In this document: one piece after another, positions 41,667 to 51,924 of the stretch
Position numbering within the stretch: the first letter of the stretch is position 1
Layout: each line of letters starts with the position of its first letter
NCBI RefSeq assembly: GCF_028882275.1
Contig: NZ_JARBUT010000008.1
Coordinates: 164,422 to 228,421, forward strand
Reading direction: 5' to 3'
Length of the DNA: 64,000 bases
Origin: Nocardiopsis sp. N85
Lineage (GTDB): Bacteria; Actinomycetota; Actinomycetes; Streptosporangiales; Streptosporangiaceae
Made by a program: the position numbers and the translations under genes
Notes under the pieces: generated by a model
The model's input: the letters and a program-made list of their open reading frames with translations, nothing else
Told to the model about the DNA's origin: nothing
The model's database searches: none

Positions 41667-44600
41667 ATGCCCCACCCTCTTCCCTCCCTTCCGGAACACG
41701 CCTCCCGATCGACGCTCTACCTCGACTGGGTCCGCCTCAACGACCCGGCCAACGCGCAGGCCGCAGCCGAGTTCTTCGAGAAGCTGCCTCGGTCCTCCCG
41801 CGAGCTCGCCGGAGACCTGGAGTGGATCGAGTCCCGGTCCTCACGGGCCGGCCTGCCCCTCGACCACCTGCCCTGGCTCTGGGACACCATCGGCCACCGG
41901 CTGGCCCCCGGTCACTCCAGGAAGGCGGGGGCGGCCTACTCCGCGGCCCGGGACGCCGAGGCGCGGCACCGGCTTCCGGTGTCCGTGGTGCACGCGGTCG
42001 AGAACCCGCTGCTGTTCGCCCGGCACGGCGCACTGCCCGCCAAGGAGGTGCGCCTCCACTGGGACCGGCTGACCGATCTGTTGCCCGCCGAGGAGGCGTA
42101 CGGGGAGTTCCTGACCTTCCTGGAGGCCTGGGCCCGGGGCTCCGCGAACCTACCCGCCGACCTGGTCACCCGGCTGCGGTCGGCGGCCGCGCACGCCGGG
42201 CACGGCCCCGACGAGGTCGGCCGGCGGCTGGGGCGGCTCCTCACCGTGCGCGCTCCGGGGGCCCGGGCCTCCGACAAACTGCTGGACGCCGCCGCGAAGG
42301 TGTTCGCGAAGCACCCGCCGGAGGAGGCCGACCGGGCGGCCCTGGTGAACCTGTTCCCGGAGGCGACGACCGACGGCGGTGCCTGGCTGCGGCTGCTGGA
42401 CTCCCTGGGGCTGCTCGACGACCTGGTGGACGGCGAGGCCGTGCCCGAAGGCGGGTACACGGCCTGGCTGTCCTCCTTCCCCCGCACGTACTCCCAGGTC
42501 GTGGACGGCCGGTACCTGAAGATCCAGCCGATGGCCCCGGAACTGCACGCGCTGCTCCCCCGCCTCGCCGAGCGGATCGCGGCCGAGGGGACCGAGGTCG
42601 CCGTGGACCCGGGGCGGTACCGCCCCCTCCTGGACCTGGCGTTCCTCGACGCCTGTCTGGCCGCCGGGATACGGGTGGCCGATCCCGCCCCGAAGGCCGA
42701 GACTCGCTCCTGGGGGTGGCGCCCCGGACCGTCCTCGGCCCTGGCCGCCGACCCCCGGTTCGTCCGCCACACCTCGGCGACGGACCCGACTCCGCCGGGA
42801 CCGAAGGGGACCGCCCCGGACCACGCGTCGGACTGGGCCGACGTCCCGGGTCTGCCGGCGGAGGCCGCGAAGCGCATGGACACCCTGGTCCGGGCCCTCA
42901 CCTCGGGCACCCCGGGGGCCGGTGAGGAGGCGATGGACGCCGTCGAGGGGACGCTCGACCACACCGCGACCGTGGCGCTCGCCCGAGCCGGGCGCCTCCC
43001 CGACGGACCGGACCCGGCCGTGCCCCTGGCCCGGGCGCTGCGGTTCGGTGTCCCCGCGGAGTACACCTGGCCCGCGTTCGAGGAGGTGGTCGCGGAGTTC
43101 GCCGCCCGGGGCGAGGCCGTCACCGGTATGAGCTCCACCTGGCCGGTGCTCACCGTCTACGGGCGCTCGACCGCCGTCGCGGTCGACCCCCGGGGCGGGA
43201 CGGCGCGGGCGTCGTACGCCATCCCCGAGGGCGTGGCACGGTACGCGGTCCACCGCGTGGGCGACGACTTCCTCGTCACGTGGAACGCGGACGGTTGGCG
43301 GAACCACCGGGCCTTCTGGTGCTCGGACCCCGACCGGGTCCTCGCCGACACGGGCTTCGACGCGAGCTGTTACTCCGGTCACTCCGACCGGCCGGCCCTC
43401 GGCTACACCTTCGGCGACGACCGCGGCCGCCACGACACGGACCGCCTCACCCTCCCCGGCGACGCCTCGGGGGTGGGGTCGTCGCCGGACCTGCTGAGCG
43501 ACGGCACCACCCTCTGGCGGGTCCTCTCCGACGACGACCCGGGCGGAGGACCCTTCGAGGAACTCGACCCGGCCGACGGGACGCCCACCGGCCGGTACTC
43601 CCGACCGTCCTTCCTTCCCGCCGGGGACCGCTCCTGGGTCCTCGACCGGTCGACCCTGGCACCGCTGCCGGAGGGGATGGCGGACTCCCCCCTCGGCGCG
43701 GCCGACGGACTCACGGGCTTTCGCGTGTACTCCGAGGGGGACGGCGAGGACCGGCGGACGGTCGTCGAGGGCGTCGACGGTCGCAGGTGCGCCACCCGCG
43801 ACGATCTCGGCCACGCCCCTTGGGGCGTCATCCGCATGCCCGGCGGGGACCACGGCCTCCTCATGGAGCGGCGGCGCACGCACCTCCGCGTCACCCGATG
43901 CCAGGCCGCCGAGGACGACGGCCCGTGGTGGGAGGTGTACTCCCACCTCAAGAGCGAGTCCGGGGACCCGGAGGGCGCGGGCGACCGCATGCTCTATCCC
44001 CCGCCGGCGTTCTGGCACTTCCTGGTCCCGCGCGACCCGGAGGGGTCGCGGGCGCTGCGGAAGGCCGACACCGATCCGGCCCGGGAGCTGATCCGGGCGG
44101 CCCGGTCCGCCGGGGACGACGGCGTCCGCCGGACCGCCGTCCGCGAGGCCCTCGCCCGGGTGCTGCCCGAGGTCACCGACGATCGCCTCATCGACGGCCC
44201 GGGCGGGCTCGTCGAACTCGTCCTGCGCGCGGCCGACCTGGAGGGGCGCCGCGCCGCGCTGTCGCGGCTCATCTCCACCGTGGAGGTGGAGAAGCTGGTG
44301 CCGCCCGCCCGGACCTCCGATGACGCCCTGCGGTCGGCGCTGGAGGGCCTGCTCCCGCCCGGTTTCCCGGAAGGGGGCGCCCCCGCCGCGCTGACCGCCG
44401 TCGCGGCCGACGGCGCCTTCCTGCGCGGGGACATCACGGAGGCGACCCGACGGGTCTCCCCGCCCGTGCCCTCCCGGCACTGGGGATTCCTGCTGGACCG
44501 GATCGACGCCGCCCTGTGGCGGCTGGCCGTCACCTCCTCGGAGGAGGCGCGCGGGGCGCTCACCGAACTCCTGCGCGTCTGGGCCGACCGTCCCTTCGCC

Positions 44601-46346
44601 GAGCGGGGCACCCGCTGGCGCAGGGGTCTGGCCCCGGGCCGCGCGCTCGCGCCGCTGTGCGAGCGGGGCGGCACCGTCGTCACCGGGAGCCGGAAGGTGA
44701 CGCGCCGCACCGCCCGTCCGGGGCCCGCCCCCTCCCCGGGAGAGCCGCTGCGACCCGGAGGGCTGTACCACTTCGTCCAAGAGGCCGGGGAGCCGGTGCC
44801 GGAGGGCGCGACCGAGACGGACACGGTGTCCGTGGACCTCGACCAGTCCGCGCGTGTCCGGCGCCTCCTGGAACTCCTCGGCGGGCGGGGGCCGGTCCGG
44901 GCCGGGGAGCGGGCCGTGCGCGCGTTCATCGACCGGACCGGGGCCCCGGAGCCCCTCGCAGCGCTGGTGTTGAACGGCCGCCTCGGGCTCCCCGGCGCGA
45001 AGCCGGGCGGCACCGTGCGCAAGCACCTCGCCGAGGAGTACGAGAAGGCGGTCCGGGCCCTGGGCCCGGACGGCCTGAACCGACTCCTGGGCGCGGCCGT
45101 CCCCGAGGACCCGGCCGACCTGTGGGAGCCGGACGGGGACGTGCGCGCCGCCGAGCGGGCGGCCCGGGTGTGGGCGGAGCTGGTCGGGGTGCGCGCCGTG
45201 CTGGACGAGGAGGCCGTCTCCCTGCTCGACAAGGAGCTCAAGCTGGGCCGGGAGTGGGCGGAGACGCTCATGGACCCGTCCTCCTCCGACTTCTGCACCG
45301 TCGACATGGATCGTGTCATCGCCGAGGACACGTACAACACCCCCGCCCTGTTCTCGGCGTCCGGGGACGGGCGGCCGGGCGGCCGGGTCTTCCACTACGA
45401 CCCGATCACCCGCTACCCGTACCGCGTGGCGACCTCGCTCGTGGCGTGGCCGTCCGCCCGGCTGCCGGTGGGCCACCCGTGCGCCGCGGGGGTGCCGGAG
45501 CTGTACCGGCGGTTGGTCGACCGGTTGCGGGCCCCCGGGTTCCTGCTCCCGGTGGGCTCCCTCTTCCGGGTCGACGACGTGCTTCCGCTGCTGGAGGCGA
45601 CCGGGTACGAGCGGTTCCCCTGCGCGCCGCACGAATCCCATGACCCCGAACGCGGGACGGCCGAGGTGTACGGCGGGCCGTTGCTGGTCATGCCGGACCG
45701 CGGCAGGGGAAGGGAGCGCCTCTACGTCCGCACCGCCGGGTTCTTCGAGTCCGGCGTGTACGAGACGACGGAGAAGGCCCTGTCCTCCCGGGCCTTCGAG
45801 AGGCCCGAGGACAAGGACGGGCTGGCCCTGGAGCTGCGCGGCCTCAAGGAGATCTGCGACGGGTCGCTGGGGCGGCTGGTGGAACGGACCGGGAACACCC
45901 CGGTCCCGGTCGGCGGATACGAGGCCGACCCGCGACTGAGCGTTCCGGAGCTGGTGGAGGAGGTCGCCGCGGACCTGGGCGCCGACGCCGACGCCGCGGC
46001 GCTGTACCTCCAGCTGATCACCCTGTCCCGGCCCACCGACCAGAACGTGCGCCGGTGGAACGGCTGGTCGTCCGCGCGGCACAAGAAGGCGGTCGCGCGG
46101 CTGTTGGAGACGGGCGCGGTGGAGCAGGGCAAGCGGCCTCGGGCCGGGCGGACCCTGTTCGCGCTCGACGGATGGGTGGCGCCCAAGGCACCGGACCTGC
46201 CGTTGGAGGCGGCCAAGCTGGAGACCCACTTCGCGGTGCTCACCGACAAGAAGGTGCTCGTCTCCCCCACCTCCGCCCAGCTCCCCCTCGCCCCGTCGCA
46301 CGAGATGTTCGAGGCGGCGTGGCGGGCCCGGGGGTCCGACGGCTGA
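41667..46346 (+). CDS. Very large (1559 aa) cytoplasmic protein of unknown function
   Basis: No signal peptide or membrane helix is visible. The N-terminal ~350 residues are helical and repeat-like (LPEHASRSTLYLDWVRLNDP). The middle has WD/beta-propeller-like stretches (residues ~450-780) rich in G-D turns, and the rest alternates helical domains. A C-terminal winged-helix-like segment reads LITLSRPTDQNVRRWNGWSS, KKAVARLLETGAVEQ. Similar giant proteins in actinomycetes are annotated as DNA-binding proteins near MoxR-type ATPases, but none is adjacent here. No ribosome site precedes ATG 41667, so it may be leaderless. GC3 bias supports the frame over the long antisense frame. Confidence 0.8.
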   Translation: MPHPLPSLPEHASRSTLYLDWVRLNDPANAQAAAEFFEKLPRSSRELAGDLEWIESRSSRAGLPLDHLPWLWDTIGHRLAPGHSRKAGAAYSAARDAEARHRLPVSVVHAVENPLLFARHGALPAKEVRLHWDRLTDLLPAEEAYGEFLTFLEAWARGSANLPADLVTRLRSAAAHAGHGPDEVGRRLGRLLTVRAPGARASDKLLDAAAKVFAKHPPEEADRAALVNLFPEATTDGGAWLRLLDSLGLLDDLVDGEAVPEGGYTAWLSSFPRTYSQVVDGRYLKIQPMAPELHALLPRLAERIAAEGTEVAVDPGRYRPLLDLAFLDACLAAGIRVADPAPKAETRSWGWRPGPSSALAADPRFVRHTSATDPTPPGPKGTAPDHASDWADVPGLPAEAAKRMDTLVRALTSGTPGAGEEAMDAVEGTLDHTATVALARAGRLPDGPDPAVPLARALRFGVPAEYTWPAFEEVVAEFAARGEAVTGMSSTWPVLTVYGRSTAVAVDPRGGTARASYAIPEGVARYAVHRVGDDFLVTWNADGWRNHRAFWCSDPDRVLADTGFDASCYSGHSDRPALGYTFGDDRGRHDTDRLTLPGDASGVGSSPDLLSDGTTLWRVLSDDDPGGGPFEELDPADGTPTGRYSRPSFLPAGDRSWVLDRSTLAPLPEGMADSPLGAADGLTGFRVYSEGDGEDRRTVVEGVDGRRCATRDDLGHAPWGVIRMPGGDHGLLMERRRTHLRVTRCQAAEDDGPWWEVYSHLKSESGDPEGAGDRMLYPPPAFWHFLVPRDPEGSRALRKADTDPARELIRAARSAGDDGVRRTAVREALARVLPEVTDDRLIDGPGGLVELVLRAADLEGRRAALSRLISTVEVEKLVPPARTSDDALRSALEGLLPPGFPEGGAPAALTAVAADGAFLRGDITEATRRVSPPVPSRHWGFLLDRIDAALWRLAVTSSEEARGALTELLRVWADRPFAERGTRWRRGLAPGRALAPLCERGGTVVTGSRKVTRRTARPGPAPSPGEPLRPGGLYHFVQEAGEPVPEGATETDTVSVDLDQSARVRRLLELLGGRGPVRAGERAVRAFIDRTGAPEPLAALVLNGRLGLPGAKPGGTVRKHLAEEYEKAVRALGPDGLNRLLGAAVPEDPADLWEPDGDVRAAERAARVWAELVGVRAVLDEEAVSLLDKELKLGREWAETLMDPSSSDFCTVDMDRVIAEDTYNTPALFSASGDGRPGGRVFHYDPITRYPYRVATSLVAWPSARLPVGHPCAAGVPELYRRLVDRLRAPGFLLPVGSLFRVDDVLPLLEATGYERFPCAPHESHDPERGTAEVYGGPLLVMPDRGRGRERLYVRTAGFFESGVYETTEKALSSRAFERPEDKDGLALELRGLKEICDGSLGRLVERTGNTPVPVGGYEADPRLSVPELVEEVAADLGADADAAALYLQLITLSRPTDQNVRRWNGWSSARHKKAVARLLETGAVEQGKRPRAGRTLFALDGWVAPKAPDLPLEAAKLETHFAVLTDKKVLVSPTSAQLPLAPSHEMFEAAWRARGSDG

Positions 46347-46390
46347 ACGGTCGGCGGTGGTGTGCGGGTCGTCTCGCACACCACCGGGCC

Positions 46391-47650
46391 TCAGGGGCGG
46401 CGGGCGGGGATCCGGCCCAGCACCGCCTTCTGCAACGCCTCCAACGGACCGAGTCGGAACCGGCGCAGCCACAGGGTGGAACCGATCAGGAGCAGTGCGG
46501 AGACCGCCGCCCACAGCCCCATCACCCACCACGGCCCGGTGTCGGCGAAGCGGGCGGCCAGGCCGAGGCCGATGCCGTAGCAGGCGAGCACGCAGATGAG
46601 GTTCTGCGCCACGTAACCCGTCATCGCCACGCGCCCCAGGGAGGACAGGGAGACGATCCCCCACCCGGCCGGGTCCGCCCGGTCCACCAGCCACCCGATC
46701 GCGCCGACCAGACCCAGGGCGACGACGGGGGCCGCGACATAGCGCTCCACGAAGAACCACTCGGGTCCGGCCAGCGCGGTGGCGAGGTTCAACGGGACGC
46801 CCACTCCGATCCCCCAGGCGAGCAGGCGGTCGCGCAGCCGCCGCCCGGTCTCACCGGCTTCGAAGGCGCCGGCCCGGAACAGGCGCACCCCCAGCAGGAA
46901 CATGAACACCATGAACGCGAACGTGATGATCGGTTCGGAGCGCATCGCGAGCGCGTTGTCGAAACGGAACGCGATCTGTTCGAGGTAGGTGCCGTGTGCG
47001 TACAGGTCGACGACCTCGGTCGGGACCCCGCCGTCGGCCGACTGCTCGCCCGGCTGCGGCAGGTACGCCAACGCGACCGTGAGCAGGCCGATCACGGCCA
47101 GGTGCAGGGCGGCCGAGCACCACATCACCGCGTCCCGGACCCGTGGTGAGCGGTTGAGCAGCCAGGCCACCACGAGGGAGGTGACGGCGTAGCCCATGAG
47201 GACGTCGGCGGCGAACACCAGGGTGAAGTGCACCAGGCCCTCGACGAACAGGAACAGCGCCCGCCACGTGTAGGGGCCGGGCCGGCGTTCGCCCCTCCGC
47301 TCCGCGGACCGGAACCGGATGGCCAGGCCCACTCCGAAGAGGAGCGTGAGCAGCGCCAGGAACTTGCCGTTGGAGAACAGCAACAGGACGCCCTGGGTGA
47401 CGGTGCCCGGGGAGGGGTCGGCCAGCGCGGCGGCCAACGGGCTCAGCTCCTCGCCGAACAGCATGTTGGCCTCACCGCCGGGCGCGGTGAACAGCCACAC
47501 GTTGGTGGCCAGGGTGCCCAGGATCGCGACACCGCGCAGGACGTCGAGCAGGGGCAGACGCCGGGAGGGGGTGACCGGGGGCTCGGAGGCGGGGGCGCTC
47601 GGGGCCGCGGAGGGTTCGGGCACACCGGTGGCATCGGGCGGGGAGGTCAT
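46391..47650 (-). CDS. DUF418 family membrane protein
   Basis: The ~419-residue protein has about ten hydrophobic segments. The first carries RLPLLDVLRGVAILGTLATN, and the C-terminal third is the DUF418 domain: SLGRVAMTGYVAQNLICVLA and LWLRRFRLGPLEALQKAV. The family is of unknown function with a fold related to acyltransferase/HGSNAT-type membrane proteins. I prefer ATG 47650; GTG 47656 is two codons upstream. A TetR gene lies 42 bp upstream on the same strand. Confidence 0.85.
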   Translation of the reverse strand: MTSPPDATGVPEPSAAPSAPASEPPVTPSRRLPLLDVLRGVAILGTLATNVWLFTAPGGEANMLFGEELSPLAAALADPSPGTVTQGVLLLFSNGKFLALLTLLFGVGLAIRFRSAERRGERRPGPYTWRALFLFVEGLVHFTLVFAADVLMGYAVTSLVVAWLLNRSPRVRDAVMWCSAALHLAVIGLLTVALAYLPQPGEQSADGGVPTEVVDLYAHGTYLEQIAFRFDNALAMRSEPIITFAFMVFMFLLGVRLFRAGAFEAGETGRRLRDRLLAWGIGVGVPLNLATALAGPEWFFVERYVAAPVVALGLVGAIGWLVDRADPAGWGIVSLSSLGRVAMTGYVAQNLICVLACYGIGLGLAARFADTGPWWVMGLWAAVSALLLIGSTLWLRRFRLGPLEALQKAVLGRIPARRP

Positions 47651-47692
47651 GATCACCGTCTTCGGAGTCGGGGGTCCAAGGGGTTCGGGGGT

Positions 47693-48310
47693 TCAGGGGC
47701 TCTCGCGCCCCGCGAAGAGCCGGTCGAGGTGGGTGGTGAGGGCGGCGCGAATCGTCTCCGCGTCGAAGGCCTCACCGGTGACGAGGTGATGCAGGGTCAG
47801 TCCGTCGACGCACGCGACGAGGGCGCGCGCCTCGGCCCGGGGGTCGCGGTCTTCGGGGAGTTCACCCTGGTCGATCGCCATCTCCAGCGCCTCGGAGAGG
47901 GCGTCGAGGAGGGCGCCGGTGGCCTCCCCGTGCATGCGCGCCATCTCCGGGTCGGCCAGGGTGGCGGGCAGGAATTCGAGCCAGACGGTGAGCTCGCGGA
48001 CCCGCTCCTCGTCGAGGGGCAGCAGGGTCTCGGTGGCCCGGTCCAGCCAGTCGCGCACCGAGGTGACGGGCTCCGGGCCGGCGGAGACCTCGCGCAGGCG
48101 CTGTTCCGCGCGGTGGTACATGTGCTCCACGCCGAAGCGCAGCAGTTGCGCCTTGGAACGGAAGTAGCGCTGGACCAGTCCGACGGACACCCCCGCACGG
48201 TCGGCGACGTCGGCGAGGGTGGTCCGGGCCAGCCCTCGTTCCCCCACCGTCGCCATGAGGGCCTCGGCGACCTGGTGCCGCCGCCGTTCGTGATCAGCCG
48301 TCCGTGCCAT
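47693..48310 (-). CDS. TetR/AcrR family transcriptional regulator
   Basis: The 205-residue protein has an N-terminal HTH (RRRHQVAEALMATVGERGLA, TTLADVADRAGVSVGLVQRY, FRSKAQLLRFGVEHMYHRAE) and a helical ligand-binding C-terminal domain. It is co-directional with the DUF418 gene downstream and probably regulates it. Start ATG 48310 lies in an AT-rich patch (ATGAAAAAATAATAC on the plus strand) that probably contains its promoter. Confidence 0.9.
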   Translation of the reverse strand: MARTADHERRRHQVAEALMATVGERGLARTTLADVADRAGVSVGLVQRYFRSKAQLLRFGVEHMYHRAEQRLREVSAGPEPVTSVRDWLDRATETLLPLDEERVRELTVWLEFLPATLADPEMARMHGEATGALLDALSEALEMAIDQGELPEDRDPRAEARALVACVDGLTLHHLVTGEAFDAETIRAALTTHLDRLFAGRESP

Positions 48311-48385
48311 GAAAAAATAATACGGAAATATTTTTATGAGGGCGGGCGGAGGCGCGGCCGGATCCGGCCACACCGGGGAGGTCCC

Positions 48386-49555
48386 TCAGTCCTGCCCCAT
48401 CAACCCGTCGAGCATCGGACCGAACTCCTCGTCCGAGGTGTACAGGGACACCGACCGCTCCTCGTGGTCGATCTCGACTCCCACCGGGCGCAGGTCGGGC
48501 ACCCCGTCCTCGGCCCGCGCGGCCGAATCCGGGTGCCACCAGAACAGCTGGGCGCTGATCGGCCGGTCCGCGTCGGAGACGAACCGCTCGGCGAGCTCCT
48601 GGAGTCGGTCCATCGCCATGATCGGGTCGCCCTTGCCCAACGGGTTGGCCAGGATCACCTGCGGCACGGGGAAGGCGACGAGCGCGCCGTGGGGCGCCTC
48701 GCCCAGGTGACGGGACAGGACGTGGGCCTGGGCGGAGGTGTAGGGCTGGGCTCCGCCGATGTGGATGATCGCCACGCCGCCGAGTTCCACCTCGCTGACC
48801 TCGACCTCCTCGGCCACCGAGCGGGCGATCGCCTCCGTGTAGACCTGCTCCTCGGTGCGGCCCATGCGCTCCAGGGCGGAACGGTCGAGCGGCTGGACGC
48901 TCTCGGGGGTGTCGATGACGACGGTCTCGCGCAGTTCGGGAGCGAACTCACGGGAGAGCAGGGCGTCCCACACCTCCTCGGGGAAGGCGGTGGTCGGGTA
49001 GAGACGGACCCGCAACCGCGCCTCGGAGCTCTCGTCCTGGGGGACGATCCGCCGGATCTGGTCCGCGACGGCCTCCGCGAAGGGGCCGGCCTTGTCGAAG
49101 GCGTCATCGATCGGGACACCCTCGACGGTCGCCAGGTAGTCGCTGACGTCGCTGGTGACCCGCTGTCCGTCCGGCAGCGGCAGGCTCAGGACCTTCGGGG
49201 TCTCGAACCGGGCGTCGAGCCCCAACTGTCGGAGCACCGCGACGAGGGCGGCGCGCCCGTGATCGTCGGAACGGGGCGGGTAGTGGGTGCCCAGCGGGAT
49301 GTCGCGTTCGCGGAAGGCCCGCATCATGGCCAGTGCGACCTGCTCGGCCATGTCCGGATACTGCTCGACCGGGTAGGAGCGGGCCTGCTCGACGGCGTCG
49401 GAGAAGTCCTTGGTGAAGGGCTCGGCGCCGGGGAGGTGGATCAGCACCAGGGTGGGCGACCGGCGCTCGGCGGTGATGTCCACCCGGGCGAACGCCTCCA
49501 GGATGAGTTCGACGATGTCGGGACGGGGACGATCAGGGGTCTGTGTCTCGGACAT
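48386..49555 (-). CDS. Conserved hypothetical protein
   Basis: The 389-residue soluble protein starts at ATG 49555 (MSETQTPDRPRPDIVEL). It is mixed alpha/beta with many acidic residues, and several long strands (ERRSPTLVLIHLPGAEPF, GGVAIIHIGGAQPYTSAQAH). The repeat of an HLPGAEPFTKD and an HIGGAQPYTSA segment suggests two related halves. No catalytic motif is recognised. Confidence 0.7.
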   Translation of the reverse strand: MSETQTPDRPRPDIVELILEAFARVDITAERRSPTLVLIHLPGAEPFTKDFSDAVEQARSYPVEQYPDMAEQVALAMMRAFRERDIPLGTHYPPRSDDHGRAALVAVLRQLGLDARFETPKVLSLPLPDGQRVTSDVSDYLATVEGVPIDDAFDKAGPFAEAVADQIRRIVPQDESSEARLRVRLYPTTAFPEEVWDALLSREFAPELRETVVIDTPESVQPLDRSALERMGRTEEQVYTEAIARSVAEEVEVSEVELGGVAIIHIGGAQPYTSAQAHVLSRHLGEAPHGALVAFPVPQVILANPLGKGDPIMAMDRLQELAERFVSDADRPISAQLFWWHPDSAARAEDGVPDLRPVGVEIDHEERSVSLYTSDEEFGPMLDGLMGQD

Positions 49556-49690
49556 GCGCTGTGTGACTCCTCGTGAACCGGTGTGGTTCGGGGTATCGAC
49601 GTGCTCTCGTGCCCGAGTCTGGACCATGGCCGACTCCGAACGCGTGAACCCCGTGCGCGCGCGGACGATGGGCGTGCTCTCATATCCGTT

Positions 49691-50950
49691 ATGCCCTTCT
49701 CCCCCGCCACGGGCGAACCCCGGTGGAGCCGCCGCGCCTTCCTGGCGTTGGGCGGCGGCGCGCTGTTGTCCGCCTCGACGTCGTACCCCGACACGCCACC
49801 GGAGTGGGACGTGGCGGTGGTCGGGGCGGGGCCGGCCGGTCTGGCCGCCGCGCGCAATCTGTTCGATCACGGTCTGCGGGTGGTGGTGCTGGAGGCGCGC
49901 GACCGGGTGGGCGGGCAGGTGTTCACCGATCGGACCTTCGCACCCGTGCCGGTGGAGTCGGGCGCCGGTCTGATCCACGGGGCGGACGTGTCCACGTGGG
50001 AACTGGTGGAGGAGACGGGGGCGCGGACGGAGCGGATGCGCGCCGACTGGTCGGAAGCGCCGGCCATCGACGTGTCACGGGCTCCCCGGGGTGACGAGGA
50101 CGCCGCGACGTACCTGCGCGGGCTGGGCGTGCCCGAGGAGGATTGGCCGCCGGTGGCCATCGACGGGGAGCCCTTGGAGCGGTGGAGCGCGCGGTGGATC
50201 CACGCCACCGGGGTGTTCGACTGGTGGAGCGCTCCTCGGGAGGACTTCCGGGTGGTGGACGGGTACGACCGGCTGTTGGAACCGCTGGCGGCGGGGCCGC
50301 GGATCATGCTGCGCAGCCCGGCCCGGATGATCCGACGCGGTCCGGCCGGGGTGGAGATCGGGGTGGCCGGGCGGAGCACGCCGGTGCGGGCGCGTCGGTG
50401 CGTGGTGGCGCTGCCCATCGGGGTGCTCCGCTCGGGGACGGTGCGGTTCGAGCCCGGCCTGCCCCCCGGACACCGGGAGGCCGTGGCCGCGTTGACGGCC
50501 ACCGACGCGGTCAAGCTGCTGTACCGGTTCGACCGGCCGGTCATGCCCACCGACCGGGACAGCCTGGGCGGGGACGGCTTCGTGTTCTGGAGCGTGTCCC
50601 GGGAGCCGGAGGTGGTCACGGTGTGGACGGCCGGGGACGGTGCCCGCGACCTGCTCGCCCGGGAGCCGGCCGACCGGTTCGCCGAGGGGCTGCGGGCGTT
50701 GTCCGGAGCACTGGGCGGGCCACCGCCCGCGCCGGTGGGGCGCACCACCCACGACTGGACGGCCGACGTGTTCAGCCGGGGCGCCTACCTGCACGTTCCG
50801 CCGGGGGCGCACGACGCGCCCGCGACGCTGGCCGCGTCGGTGGACCGGACGCTGTTCTTCGCGGGCGAGGCGGTCACCGGGGAGAACACCGTGGACGGGG
50901 CCTACGACAGCGGGTACGCGGTCGGTGACGACCTCCTCGCCGACCTCTGA
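49691..50950 (+). CDS. Tat-exported flavin monoamine oxidase family protein
   Basis: The 419-residue protein starts at ATG 49691 with a twin-arginine signal (WSRRAFLALGGGALLS). The FAD-binding Rossmann motif DVAVVGAGPAGLAAARNLFD and VVLEARDRVGGQVFTDRTF follow. The C-terminal FAD motif is FFAGEAVTGENTVDGAYDSG. Amine oxidases of this family oxidise amino acids or polyamines with release of ammonia and peroxide. The substrate is not evident. Confidence 0.88.
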   Translation: MPFSPATGEPRWSRRAFLALGGGALLSASTSYPDTPPEWDVAVVGAGPAGLAAARNLFDHGLRVVVLEARDRVGGQVFTDRTFAPVPVESGAGLIHGADVSTWELVEETGARTERMRADWSEAPAIDVSRAPRGDEDAATYLRGLGVPEEDWPPVAIDGEPLERWSARWIHATGVFDWWSAPREDFRVVDGYDRLLEPLAAGPRIMLRSPARMIRRGPAGVEIGVAGRSTPVRARRCVVALPIGVLRSGTVRFEPGLPPGHREAVAALTATDAVKLLYRFDRPVMPTDRDSLGGDGFVFWSVSREPEVVTVWTAGDGARDLLAREPADRFAEGLRALSGALGGPPPAPVGRTTHDWTADVFSRGAYLHVPPGAHDAPATLAASVDRTLFFAGEAVTGENTVDGAYDSGYAVGDDLLADL

Positions 50951-51086
50951 TCCACCCCGGCCTGTGGACGACGTCCCTTCGACCGCGGTTCGTGGTGCAA
51001 TTGTCCAGAGGCCGCGGGATCGTCTCCTCGTCCGAGGGTCCCCGGCGTCGACCAGAACACGACGAACACGAGGGGGGTGGTGCCCG

Positions 51087-51887
51087 ATGACCGATCGCGC
51101 GTACGTGATCGCGGGCTCGGAGGCCACGGGGGGCGCCGGCATCCAGGCCGATCTGAGGGCCTTCCAGGAACTGGGCGTCTACGGCACGGGGACGATCACC
51201 TGCATCGTCTCCTTCGATCCGAAGGAGGGGTGGGGGCACCGTTTCGTGCCGATCGCCCCACAGGTCATCGCCGACCAGATCGAGGCGGCCACGGCCTGCC
51301 ACGACCTCGACGTGGTGAAGATCGGGATGCTCGGCACGCCCGACACCATCGACGTGGTCGCCGAGGGCCTGCGGGCGCGGGAGTGGCGCCACGTGGTGCT
51401 GGACCCGGTACTGATCTGCAAGGGCCAGGAGCCGGGTGCGGCACTGGACACCGACAAGGCGCTCACCGAGAAGATCCTGCCGCTCGCGACGGTGATCACG
51501 CCCAACCACTTCGAGGCCATGACCCTGGCGGGGATGGAGACCATCGAGACCGTCGACGACCTCATCGAGGCGGCTCGGCGCATCCACGACCTGGGGCCCT
51601 CGCACGTGATCGCCAAGGGCGGCGTGGAGCTGCCCGGGACGGACGCGGTGGACGTGCACTTCGACGGCGAGGAGGTGACCGTGCTGCGCGCTCCCAAGAT
51701 CGGCGAGGAGCGGGTGAGCGGCGCGGGGTGCACCTTCGCGGCGGCGATCACGGCGGAACTGGCCAAGGGCGCCGAGGTGGGCGCGGCCGCCGCGACCGCC
51801 AAGCGGATGGTCCGCGAGGGCATCGAGCACCGCCTCACCACCCACGCGCCCTTCGCCTCGATCACCACGCGCTCCCCAGGCGCCTGA
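51087..51887 (+). CDS. pdxK: Pyridoxal/pyridoxine kinase, ThiD-like (PdxK)
   Basis: The 266-residue ribokinase-family enzyme phosphorylates B6 vitamers in PLP salvage. The ThiD-like signature is AGSEATGGAGIQADLRAFQE. DVVKIGMLGTPDTIDVVAE, LDPVLICKGQE and the anion hole/catalytic Asp region RVSGAGCTFAAAI are visible. The sequence style matches the PdxK subgroup (TGTITCIVSFDPKEGWGHR) better than HMP kinase ThiD, but a HMP-P kinase role cannot be excluded. The ribosome site AGGGGGG precedes ATG 51087. Confidence 0.85.
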   Translation: MTDRAYVIAGSEATGGAGIQADLRAFQELGVYGTGTITCIVSFDPKEGWGHRFVPIAPQVIADQIEAATACHDLDVVKIGMLGTPDTIDVVAEGLRAREWRHVVLDPVLICKGQEPGAALDTDKALTEKILPLATVITPNHFEAMTLAGMETIETVDDLIEAARRIHDLGPSHVIAKGGVELPGTDAVDVHFDGEEVTVLRAPKIGEERVSGAGCTFAAAITAELAKGAEVGAAAATAKRMVREGIEHRLTTHAPFASITTRSPGA

Positions 51888-51924
51888 CCCGCACCGTCGG
51901 CCCCACCCCCCGGGCCGGCCGGCG

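Noticed and set aside
42150..46760. A 1536-residue open frame on the minus strand, antisense to the giant gene
   Set aside because: It is a GC3 shadow: codon third-position bias and family resemblance favour the plus-strand frame. The antisense product is a low-complexity Gly/Arg/Pro/Val sequence without domains.
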